Shown: in pieces, positions 1-7,702 of the stretch
How positions within the stretch are numbered: position 1 is the stretch's first letter
How the letters are laid out: each line of letters opens with the position of its first letter
NCBI RefSeq assembly: GCF_000517105.1
Contig: NZ_KI912154.1
Coordinates: 321,146 to 385,145 of the forward strand
From: Fischerella sp. PCC 9605
GTDB taxonomy: Bacteria; Cyanobacteriota; Cyanobacteriia; Cyanobacteriales; Nostocaceae
Length of the DNA: 64,000 nucleotides
Direction of reading: 5' to 3'
Made by a program: the position numbers and the translations under genes
The notes under the pieces: generated by a model
Databases searched by the model: none
Seen by the model: only the letters and a program-made list of their open reading frames with translations
What the model was told of the DNA's origin: nothing

Positions 1-496
1 AAGCCATATTATTAGAGGCGAAAAAGCTCAACGGATGAGAGCTATTCTTGTAATAGTAATAAGTGTAGAGGTAGTCAATTAATACCTGGCTAGCAGTGGA
101 ATACAAATTGCTATCCAAGACGTTGACAGTCCGACCGCCAATCATGCAATCTGGTACTGTGGCAAAACGAACTGCCAAAGTTGTTAACCAATCAGGCGCA
201 GGCGCACAATCATCATCGGTGAAGGCTAAGTACCTACCCCTTGCTCGTGTAACGCCAGTGTTTCTGGCTGCTGCTGGGCCTGCATTGGCTTGCTGAATTA
301 GAGTTAGATTAATTTGGTCATGAAAGTGAGCAACCACAGGCTCTAATGGTGTTTTGCTACCATCATCTACCACAACAACTTCAAAGTCATGGTGTGGGTA
401 GTCCAAACGAACCAGAGACTCAAGACAACTAGCAAGTTGTTCTGGACGATTGTAAGTAGGAATAATAATTGAGAAGAAAGGTATTTGCTGTTCCAT
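1..496 (-). CDS. Glycosyltransferase family 2, 3' end outside window
   Basis: The minus-strand frame opens with ATG at 494-496 and stays open to the window edge, giving at least 165 residues. The N-terminus MEQQIPFFSIIIPTYNRPEQ is the classic GT-A start. VVVVDDGS follows near residue 40 and FTDDDC near residue 95; the latter is the metal- and nucleotide-sugar-binding DxD region. The family transfers a sugar from a nucleotide donor to a growing glycan or lipid. Its first 130 bp overlap the 3' end of the upstream glycosyltransferase gene in another frame. It is the last visible gene of the glycosyltransferase/flippase run. Acceptor and sugar cannot be read from sequence. Confidence 0.85.
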   Translation of the reverse strand, partial: MEQQIPFFSIIIPTYNRPEQLASCLESLVRLDYPHHDFEVVVVDDGSKTPLEPVVAHFHDQINLTLIQQANAGPAAARNTGVTRARGRYLAFTDDDCAPAPDWLTTLAVRFATVPDCMIGGRTVNVLDSNLYSTASQVLIDYLYTYYYYKNSSHPLSFFASNNMA

Positions 497-1392
497 AATG
501 ACTTACATAGACTTGACCAATCCGCCTGTTTTCCCCAGAATGGGAAAACAATTCGGGTGAGGGTGTGAAGTGGATGGAGTTTTAGCGCCCAGCGTATGCT
601 GGAGAATGCTGCGTGTTTTTGACCAACCTGGTATGACATCCAAGCGTGTTCGTATAAAAAGTTGGCAAACATCTTGGGGTGCGCTTCAAAAAGCTCCCGA
701 TGTTTATCGATGAGGAGTTTAAAACTCTCCTGACGAAGCATCGGGTCTTTGGACACACGATTACCTTTATGAGCATAGAGTTGGTATGTAACAATCGGTA
801 GACCTAGAATTGAGCAGAGTGGGTTGAGGCGCAGGAAAAGATCAGAATGAACACGAGAGCGAAATGTTTCATCCCAACCGCCGATTTGGCGAATGACCTT
901 CTGTTCCACGACTAGGGTCTGCTTGGTGTAATATGAACAACCTGGCTCAAGTTCCTCTAAGGAAAAATGGGCACCGCGTGGACGAACTGGAGGCGGAAAG
1001 CGTTTTTCAATGACCCGACCTTGAGCATTCATCTCCTCTATCCCGGAAATAACTGCAACAGGTGGGGGAAGTGTCGCTTGCGCTAACGCTTCGAGCGACA
1101 CTTCTGCCATATGAGGAAGAAGCCGATCGTCGTCATCCAGGTATGTAATCCAACGACCCTGCGCTGCTTCAATCCCGACGTTACGCGCCCGTGCGCCTCC
1201 ACAAGATTTTGACAGCCGAATAACTCGCAATCGACGATCGCTTGGTAACTCAACTGGCTGTACCGAGCCGTCATCAACGACGATGACCTCTAAATCATTC
1301 ATCGTTTGTGTCAAGGCACTTTGGACAGCGCGAGGAAGTAAGTGAGGGCGATCGCGGGTTGGGATGATGATACTGAGTAAAGGGCTGCTCAT
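367..1392 (-). CDS. Glycosyltransferase family 2
   Basis: This 341-residue protein starts MSSPLLSIIIPTRDRP, with VVDDGS near residue 40 and the DxD-type motif LDDDDRL near residue 90, so a GT-A fold family 2 transferase is clear. The probable active-site region GGWDETF lies near residue 170. The last 43 residues are encoded inside the next glycosyltransferase gene in a different frame and look hydrophobic and unlike a GT2 tail. The original stop may therefore have been lost by a small indel near position 500. The gene follows the flippase by 62 bp and probably belongs to the same transcript. Substrate unknown. Confidence 0.85.
   Translation of the reverse strand: MSSPLLSIIIPTRDRPHLLPRAVQSALTQTMNDLEVIVVDDGSVQPVELPSDRRLRVIRLSKSCGGARARNVGIEAAQGRWITYLDDDDRLLPHMAEVSLEALAQATLPPPVAVISGIEEMNAQGRVIEKRFPPPVRPRGAHFSLEELEPGCSYYTKQTLVVEQKVIRQIGGWDETFRSRVHSDLFLRLNPLCSILGLPIVTYQLYAHKGNRVSKDPMLRQESFKLLIDKHRELFEAHPKMFANFLYEHAWMSYQVGQKHAAFSSIRWALKLHPLHTLTRIVFPFWGKQADWSSLCKSLWNSKYLSSQLLFLLTIVQNNLLVVLSLWFVWTTHTMTLKLLW
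1068..1104. repeat. Perfect 11-bp inverted repeat inside a glycosyltransferase gene
   Basis: GAAGTGTCGCT at 1068-1078 is repeated inverted at 1094-1104 around a 15-base loop rich in GCG/CGC. It lies in frame in the GT2 gene at 367-1392 and encodes roughly the SLEALAQATL stretch, between the DxD region and the next conserved block. It looks like a small palindromic repeat tolerated in a surface loop. Confidence 0.6.
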
Positions 1393-1454
1393 TTCTCTTT
1401 GCTTAAGTTCTATAAATATACGGAAGCTTCATTAGTAGTAAAGTCGCAACTCAC

Positions 1455-2987
1455 CTAATTTTTCCGCTTGGAACGGAGTTCCTGGAAATTTTGTAAAACT
1501 TCTTTTGTCCCTTGCATCCCACCTGGAAAAATCATCCACAGAAGAATGTAAAGCAATCCAAAAATTGTCATCTTGACGAGCAAACTTAAGACAGCATTAT
1601 TAATATCTGGTAAAACAAATTGACTTGCAGAGAGTATGACTGCTGCTGTTACAGATGCGAATGCAGGTCGCCACACAACACTGAAAAAATCACCCATTGA
1701 TAGAGGCGATGTTTTTAGACAAAATGCAACCGCTGGGTAAGTCAGCAGGCAAATTCCCACTGTATAACCCATTGCAACACCATAAGCTCCCCACTTTGCA
1801 CCAACTGCTACGGCGAGAATCATCACAGGAGTGTGAATCAGACCCCAGCGTAACTGTCGTTGAGTATGACCTATCGACACGTAGAGCCATTTTGTGACTC
1901 TGTACATACTACCGACAAAGGGCGCGATCGCCAGCAGTTGGAAGAGTGGAACCGCCTCTAACCATTGGTTTCCCAGTAGCAGCAGGATAATCTCACGGGC
2001 TTCCACAAAGCAAAACGCCAGCACCGGCATAGAAAAGGCAAAGATTGGCATTAACCCTCGGCGACAGTAAGCACGGTACAAGTCTGGGTCATGCTGGGTA
2101 CGGCTGAAGCTAGACACAGCCACATCGAACAGAGGATTATAAATCTGTTCAAAGGGAAAATATGCCCACGTGTAGGCAACGTGATAAAAACCAAGCGCTC
2201 CCGCACCGCTAAAATAGCCAACGAGAATGCGGTCAAGTTGCATCCCAATGCGCGTGAGGAACCGGAAGCCACTGAGGTGCGCTCCATAAGAAAGCATTTC
2301 TCGCAGATTGGCATCTAATTTTGTGTTTTTGACATACTTCGCAGGTCGCCAACCACAAACAAACCAACTAGCAACGCTTTGGGTCAGTTGCATCACAAGC
2401 ACCTGCAAGACTAACGCCCAGTAGCCAAGGCCAAGCCAAGCCGCACCTATGGCAAAAACAGCACCTGCTACCAGGGAAGCAACTTCGATCGCGGTCATCA
2501 TCTCAAAGCGCATCTGTCGCTTGAGTAATGATTTGTGCTGAAATGTTAAACACAAACTCAAAACGCCAACTGCTAGCATCAGCGTAATTCCTGTTAGTTC
2601 CGCCTGTTTATAGAACCACGCGAGAACAGGAGCCATCAACACCATCAATCCTATGACCACAGCGTTGATTTTTAAAGACAGCCAGAACATAGCGCTGGCT
2701 TGCTGATGATCTAATTTTTCTCGTTGTACCGTTGCTGTCTCCAAACCAAGATTGGTCAAGCTGTCTACAAATGCAAGCAGTGGAGCCACCATCGCCAGCA
2801 AACCAAAGTCAAATGGTGTCAGCATCCGAGCCAGTACAGCAGTTGAGCCAATCCCCAATGCTAGCTTGATCGGCTGGGAAGCCACTGTAATCAAGCCAGA
2901 TTTGAGCGATCGCTTTTTCAGGTCGGCGTTGAGTGCATCTGTTCTGATATGCTGCTCAGAATCAACACCCGAAGGGTACTGAGTCAT
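1455..2987 (-). CDS. Polysaccharide/lipid-linked glycan flippase (Wzx/MATE type)
   Basis: The 510 residues are dominated by hydrophobic segments, about 12 predicted membrane spans, in the pattern of the polysaccharide transporter (PST/Wzx-like) branch of the MOP superfamily. The early segment LGIGSTAVLARMLTPFDFGL is typical of this family, and the length fits the family range of about 420-510. Such proteins flip lipid-linked oligosaccharides across the plasma membrane. The start codon overlaps the stop of the preceding GT4 gene by 4 bp, so the two are probably translationally coupled. Its place among glycosyltransferases suggests it exports their product. A peptidoglycan lipid II flippase role is less likely in this context. 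Confidence 0.85.
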   Translation of the reverse strand: MTQYPSGVDSEQHIRTDALNADLKKRSLKSGLITVASQPIKLALGIGSTAVLARMLTPFDFGLLAMVAPLLAFVDSLTNLGLETATVQREKLDHQQASAMFWLSLKINAVVIGLMVLMAPVLAWFYKQAELTGITLMLAVGVLSLCLTFQHKSLLKRQMRFEMMTAIEVASLVAGAVFAIGAAWLGLGYWALVLQVLVMQLTQSVASWFVCGWRPAKYVKNTKLDANLREMLSYGAHLSGFRFLTRIGMQLDRILVGYFSGAGALGFYHVAYTWAYFPFEQIYNPLFDVAVSSFSRTQHDPDLYRAYCRRGLMPIFAFSMPVLAFCFVEAREIILLLLGNQWLEAVPLFQLLAIAPFVGSMYRVTKWLYVSIGHTQRQLRWGLIHTPVMILAVAVGAKWGAYGVAMGYTVGICLLTYPAVAFCLKTSPLSMGDFFSVVWRPAFASVTAAVILSASQFVLPDINNAVLSLLVKMTIFGLLYILLWMIFPGGMQGTKEVLQNFQELRSKRKN

Positions 2988-4246
2988 GAGGCGGTGTCTC
3001 CCAACAATTGTGCTGTTCTACTAAAAGTTTGTTTGTGATTGGCATGATTTGTGGTATAATCTTTTTCACAAATTTGCTGATATATTTCTAGAAAGCGCTC
3101 CGTACATCTATCTTCACTAAAGTGGGTGAGCGCCCGTTCACGACCAGCCCGTCCCATTTGTTCAGCTATAGTTGGGTTGAACAATAGGCACTGCAAAGCA
3201 TTAGTTAAGGCGTCTACATCATTCGGCGGTACTAAAAAGCCAGTTGTCCCGTCGCTGACAATCTCCGGCTGTGCGCCAACATTGCTAGCGATAACAGCCG
3301 TACCCCGCATCATCGCCTCTGTGGTGACGTTACCGAAAGGCTCCGCCCAAAGGGAGGGGACGACCTGTACCCAAGCCGAATCAAAGTGTTGTTCCATCTC
3401 TTGACGTGGTAGATGACCAAGCCAAACCACACTGTCAGTGACTCCCAGTTCTGTGGCTAAGGTTCGCAGGTTCAACTCCTCAAGACCCTGACCAGCAATC
3501 ACCAACCGCGCTTTTGCCACCAGTGTTTTAACCCGTGCGAATGCTCGTAACAAAACCCCCACACCTTTCTCTGGTGCCAAGCGCCCAGCATAAGCAACTG
3601 TTGGCGGATCGCCCAGGCTTGGGCGCATCGGTCTAGAGGGAACCCCGTTGTGAACAACTTCGATTGGTGCAATCCCTTCCGCCTCTAAAATGGATTTCAT
3701 CGCATAGCTGAGGGCTACGACTAAGTTAAAAGAATTGCGCCAGCGCTGCCAAAGCTTCTGCTGTAGCATGAATACTGGCCAAGTTTGTGGTACCATCAAG
3801 CAGCCATGACGCAAGCAAGCTCTTCCAGCAGGATGATTGCAAAGACTTCCATCTGGCAGTAATTTTGTTCCCACCGGACAAATTGCTTTGTATACTGCTG
3901 TTTGATACAAACACGGCACGTCTTTAAGAAGGGGAAGGATCAGTGGCGAAAGTTGCCACAAAAACATCCGCACGTGGACGACATCCGGTCGAAACTCCTT
4001 CAGGACGCGACGCAAGCTCAAATATGCTGAGGGATTAACGGTATTTGACAGAAATTGAAGAAAAAAAGAGTTCGTTCCGAAGCAAGTATAATCTGATAGG
4101 ACTGGACTGCCTGGAACTAATGAGCTACGACTAGAGAAAAGCCGAGCATCATGACCGCGATCGCGCAAGTTCTGACGCAAAGCTAGTATTTGTAGCTCGG
4201 CTCCTCCGGTAGCTGTACCATAGTCATGAAGGAGAAGAATCTTCAT
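2984..4246 (-). CDS. Glycosyltransferase family 4 (GT-B)
   Basis: This 420-residue protein has a Rossmann-like N-terminus, MKILLLHDYGTATGGAELQI, with the glycine-rich acceptor loop. A C-terminal donor domain carries VAYAGRLAPEKGVGVLLRAF and the EPFGNVTTEAM motif that binds the nucleotide sugar (E-x7-E type). This is diagnostic for GT4 retaining transferases acting on the cytoplasmic face. It follows the GT2 gene at 4259-5317 by 12 bp and overlaps the flippase start by 4 bp. The sugar donor and acceptor are unknown. Confidence 0.88.
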   Translation of the reverse strand: MKILLLHDYGTATGGAELQILALRQNLRDRGHDARLFSSRSSLVPGSPVLSDYTCFGTNSFFLQFLSNTVNPSAYLSLRRVLKEFRPDVVHVRMFLWQLSPLILPLLKDVPCLYQTAVYKAICPVGTKLLPDGSLCNHPAGRACLRHGCLMVPQTWPVFMLQQKLWQRWRNSFNLVVALSYAMKSILEAEGIAPIEVVHNGVPSRPMRPSLGDPPTVAYAGRLAPEKGVGVLLRAFARVKTLVAKARLVIAGQGLEELNLRTLATELGVTDSVVWLGHLPRQEMEQHFDSAWVQVVPSLWAEPFGNVTTEAMMRGTAVIASNVGAQPEIVSDGTTGFLVPPNDVDALTNALQCLLFNPTIAEQMGRAGRERALTHFSEDRCTERFLEIYQQICEKDYTTNHANHKQTFSRTAQLLGDTAS

Positions 4247-4258
4247 TTTGCTGCTCCT

Positions 4259-5317
4259 TCAGCTACCCGATACTGCTGTTTCTGGGGATTTTGGAAACGG
4301 GATTTGTGCTTCGTCGGGTTGCTTTGCTTTCAGGTGATGTTTGGCGTATTGGCTAGTGAGATAGCGGTTGAATAGTTTTTCAATTGGCGCTAACCCATAA
4401 ATTATGATGTTCTCAAATAACTGATTTTTAATGCCGAAAGTTAACTTACGGATTATGGGAAGATATACTGTGTTTGCGCGCCTCCATCCCAAGATTTTGT
4501 ATTTATGTTGAAAGTATCCATCTTCCGCCAAATCCCACTTTTCCCGTAAGCGTCTTAAACTCGCCAACTCCCATGCATCGCTCCAACGCAGCATATAGAA
4601 ATGGAAGTCTGTCCACTTCAGTGGTGGCCCCGGTACGTAAGTAATAATGCTGTCAGGCTCAAAGTACACTGTACCTCCCGCCTTGACGACGTTCATACAA
4701 AAGTCCAGGTGTTCCTTAGTATTGAGCATAGTTTCATCAAAGAAACCAACTTTCTGGAATATCTCTGTGCGCACCAATACACAGTGGAACTCTGACAACT
4801 CAGTTTGTGTCCGTTGCAACTTAGGACGTACATCTGCTACAAGTTGACCTTGCTTGTACATCTTCTCGCGCAGGCGGCGTCTTCCTCTAGCATCACAGAT
4901 AACATGGGACTCACCACCAGCAAAGTGAACAATTTCATGCACTGGTTGCTCGTGACACACTAAGGGCCCAACCACTGTCGCCTCAGTTTCTTGGGCGCAG
5001 TTAATCAGAGCTTCCAGCCAATCTGGTGAAACGATGACATCGTTATCGACAAATACAACATACTTAGTGTCAACCTGAGCCAAACCAAGGTTTCTGGCGC
5101 GGTTGGGGAAGAGGTAGTAGTCGGTACGAATCAGTTGAAATCCCTTTTCTTGAGACTTCGCTTCCAGATATTGCTGCACCTGTGTTGGTGAGTTACCGTC
5201 TACATACACTAACTTAAACGGAATTTTGGTATGTTCGTAAATACTTTCTAGGGATTCACGGGTATAGCTAAAACGCTCCCGTGGTGAAACAACAATTGTG
5301 ACTTGAGGATCTATCAT
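4259..5317 (-). CDS. Glycosyltransferase family 2
   Basis: The 352 residues begin MIDPQVTIVVSPRERFSYT. They show LVYVDGNSPT near residue 40, NRARNLGL near residue 72 and the metal-binding VFVDNDV near residue 90. All match the GT-A fold of family 2 inverting transferases. FDETMLNTKEHLDFC near residue 195 fits the catalytic-base region, where ExxD is expected. The gene overlaps the stop of the GT28-like gene by 4 bp (ATGA), which points to coupled translation. Its sugar substrate cannot be deduced. Confidence 0.85.
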   Translation of the reverse strand: MIDPQVTIVVSPRERFSYTRESLESIYEHTKIPFKLVYVDGNSPTQVQQYLEAKSQEKGFQLIRTDYYLFPNRARNLGLAQVDTKYVVFVDNDVIVSPDWLEALINCAQETEATVVGPLVCHEQPVHEIVHFAGGESHVICDARGRRRLREKMYKQGQLVADVRPKLQRTQTELSEFHCVLVRTEIFQKVGFFDETMLNTKEHLDFCMNVVKAGGTVYFEPDSIITYVPGPPLKWTDFHFYMLRWSDAWELASLRRLREKWDLAEDGYFQHKYKILGWRRANTVYLPIIRKLTFGIKNQLFENIIIYGLAPIEKLFNRYLTSQYAKHHLKAKQPDEAQIPFPKSPETAVSGS

Positions 5318-6537
5318 CTGAAACCTCGTGGGAGTGTTGTCTTGTTGCTAGTAGCGAGAATCTGATGCAAGATATCAGGAATTTCAAACACCGCTCGATT
5401 ATTCAAAGCAGCGACATTCGCACGGTAGCGAGCAAAATGTTCAGGCTGAAGAAACTTTTCAAGCGCTTGAGCGATATTCCGAAAACTTCGGATTACCAAA
5501 CCCACCTCCTTGTGTTGAATCCAGTTGGCGTTGTATCGTTCATTTATGAGTGTGGCAGCATTACATTCCACAATCACTGGTAGCTTCATCACTAGCGCCT
5601 CACTGATACTCGCACCTCCTGGTTTACCAATAAAAAAATCGGAAAGATGCATATAGTAAGGAATGTCTTCAGTAAACGTGGTGACAAACCTCTTTTGGAG
5701 ACCTTGGCTCTGACGTAGAGCCAAAGCCAGTTCTTCATTGCGTCCGCAAATAAAGATGAGTTGTAGTTTTTGTTGAAAACACAAAAGATGCTTGGCAATT
5801 TCCAGCATCAGTTTGGAGCCGAAACCCCCAAATAACACAAGCCCGGTGAGACAGTCTGGGTCTAAACCCAAACGTTGTCTCTCAGTGGCGCGATCGCCCT
5901 TCATGGGTTCATAAAAGCGAGGGTGAACAACCATTCCCGAAGTTTTGATGATACGCTCCTCCTCTACTCCCAAACCACGAGCTTGCTCTACTGCTCTTTG
6001 GGTTCCACAGACTACATAATTTCCCGTTTTCGGTTCTATGTAAAATCCGGGTGGAGAATCAACTAAATCTATAGGAATGGTCACTACAGGGGTGCCCGGT
6101 TTTCCCTTTTGCAAACTTTCCCATAGTATTTTATTATACAAAGGTAATAGAGAGACTACTAAATCTGGTTGTTGCTGGTGCCAGTATTCCGCAAAAATCT
6201 TGACACCAGTATCGTAATTTAGTCTGATCAGTAGTTGATTTAGGAGCAGTAACAGCGGGTGAAGCCATGTCCAACCACTTTTCAGCATCCGATTATACAA
6301 TTCACCCCCAGTCATTCCTGATAGCGCCTTGTAGATATCCACGATCTGGTTTTGTTCTGCCAAGTGCTTTACTGTTTCGTCTACATCGATTACATGCAGC
6401 TGCCAGGGAAGTTGTTGCTGCTCAATAATGGAACGTAGCGCATTACAGGTAGCATAATGCCCTCCACCATACCAAGCGGTAAGAACACTAATCAAAAACT
6501 CTTTTTTTGGATATGAGAGTGATTGCGTTGTTTCCAT
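5314..6537 (-). CDS. GT28 glycosyltransferase, MGDG-synthase/diacylglycerol glucosyltransferase-like
   Basis: This 407-residue protein has the N-terminal glycine loop YGGGH (about residues 23-27) and the C-terminal GKPGGASISEAL motif (about 306-317) seen in MurG, MGDG synthase and processive diacylglycerol glucosyltransferases. Those enzymes add hexose from a UDP-sugar to a membrane lipid. It heads the block of overlapping glycosyltransferase genes and lies just downstream of the SDR and PKS genes. I infer from this that it may glycosylate the PKS-derived lipid rather than make bulk thylakoid lipid. It is not the usual cyanobacterial MgdA, which is GT2, so a specialised role is plausible. Family call firm; substrate inferred. 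Confidence 0.8.
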   Translation of the reverse strand: METTQSLSYPKKEFLISVLTAWYGGGHYATCNALRSIIEQQQLPWQLHVIDVDETVKHLAEQNQIVDIYKALSGMTGGELYNRMLKSGWTWLHPLLLLLNQLLIRLNYDTGVKIFAEYWHQQQPDLVVSLLPLYNKILWESLQKGKPGTPVVTIPIDLVDSPPGFYIEPKTGNYVVCGTQRAVEQARGLGVEEERIIKTSGMVVHPRFYEPMKGDRATERQRLGLDPDCLTGLVLFGGFGSKLMLEIAKHLLCFQQKLQLIFICGRNEELALALRQSQGLQKRFVTTFTEDIPYYMHLSDFFIGKPGGASISEALVMKLPVIVECNAATLINERYNANWIQHKEVGLVIRSFRNIAQALEKFLQPEHFARYRANVAALNNRAVFEIPDILHQILATSNKTTLPRGFR

Positions 6538-6555
6538 TTTTTAAAGACCGAAGTC

Positions 6556-6744
6556 ATTAATAGGACTAGCCCTTTCAAGGTGGGTGAAAAATCTGCTTTC
6601 ATTGCCTGGTTTTTCCTGATTCGACTTGGTGTCTTAGTGTCTTGGTGGTTCAAGAAAATTTATTTTTTCACCACCAAGACACCAAGACACGAAGAAAATT
6701 TATTGTTTAAAATTCCACCTTGAAAAGACTAAATTAATAGGACT
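6556..6744. repeat. MITE-like insertion flanked by a 12-bp direct repeat
   Basis: ATTAATAGGACT occurs at 6556-6567 and again at 6733-6744. Just inside are near-perfect inverted ends, CTTTCAAGGTGG at 6572-6583 and CCACCTTGAAAAG at 6715-6727. A second, nested palindrome lies within: TGGTGTCTTAGTGTCTTGGTGG-like sequence at about 6629-6651 faces its complement at about 6669-6692. The layout suggests a small non-autonomous insertion with a target duplication. It separates the SDR from the GT28-like gene and could act as a transcript attenuator. Confidence 0.55.
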
Positions 6745-6758
6745 TGCATATTGACAAA

Positions 6759-7652
6759 CTAGACAAAATGTGTTTTATTATTTTGAGTCAGGCGATCGCG
6801 CCCGTCTCTAGTTACTGAATCACTATGCATTTGATTTTCGGCGCGGATTTGGTTGAGCTTGGCTACTCCCAACCACTGATAAACTGTATCTCCAAATCTT
6901 GGGAAAATTTGCCACAGCGCTATTAGCAGTCTTGTCATACCTGCTGCGATCGGATCTTGATTCACAATCACTTCAGCCTGATTTTGCTCGATCGCCCTAA
7001 CTACTGCGATCGCCACATCACTTGGTGTAGACGCGCCTGCTAAACTTGGTATGGGTACGCCAGTATCGGCAATCATTCCCTGACCAGAAACATACCCCGG
7101 ACAGATTGCGGAAATTCCCACACCAGTACCAGCTAACTCTTGCCTGAGTGCATCAGTCCACATCAACAAGCCAGCTTTACTGGCAGAATAAACGCTGTTG
7201 TAAGGATTTCCCTTTTTGCTAGCTAGAGAGGCAATATTTACAATGTGACCGTTACCCTGACGTAACATGCTTGGCAGAAAAGCGCGAGTTAACTCCATAG
7301 CAGCAAGTAAATTGATGGATAAAACTGACTGGATATCAGCAAGGGAGTAATCTTGGAAGGCTCGATATATTTCTATGCCAGCATTATTAATTAAGATGTC
7401 AACAGAAGGAGCAACCCGCTCAATTTGCTGTCGCAAGACTGGCAGTTCTTCCACGTTGCTGATATCAAAGGGAATACCTATCCCTCTACCACCCATAGCA
7501 TTAATTTCCGCACAGAGATTATCTAGCCCTTGCTGCGATCGCGAAACACCAACTACAGTTGCTTGTTTTTCTGCCAGCGCGTGAGCAATAAATACGCCAA
7601 TACCCCGCGAGGCACCTGTTAAAACTACTGTCTTACCTGCTATGGTTGTCAT
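6759..7652 (-). CDS. Short-chain dehydrogenase/reductase
   Basis: The classical SDR layout is complete: TGASRGIG (residues 12-19) for NAD(P) binding, NNAG (about 89-92), the catalytic serine near 142-145 and YSASK (Tyr155, Lys159). The family oxidises or reduces hydroxy and keto groups. About 45 residues follow the core fold and end in a polar tail, so the protein is longer (297) than the usual 250. It lies 50 bp after the TubC-docked protein and is the last gene before the MITE-like insertion. A role in tailoring the PKS product is inferred from position only. Confidence 0.85.
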   Translation of the reverse strand: MTTIAGKTVVLTGASRGIGVFIAHALAEKQATVVGVSRSQQGLDNLCAEINAMGGRGIGIPFDISNVEELPVLRQQIERVAPSVDILINNAGIEIYRAFQDYSLADIQSVLSINLLAAMELTRAFLPSMLRQGNGHIVNIASLASKKGNPYNSVYSASKAGLLMWTDALRQELAGTGVGISAICPGYVSGQGMIADTGVPIPSLAGASTPSDVAIAVVRAIEQNQAEVIVNQDPIAAGMTRLLIALWQIFPRFGDTVYQWLGVAKLNQIRAENQMHSDSVTRDGRDRLTQNNKTHFV

Positions 7653-7702
7653 AATTACTCACATTGTTATTTAGTCAATGAATGGAAGGACGAATGCGCC
7701 GA

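Noticed and set aside
5314..6537. Canonical MGDG synthase for thylakoid lipid
   Set aside because: Cyanobacteria generally use a GT2 glucosyltransferase for that step; this GT28 gene lies in a specialised glycosyltransferase operon.
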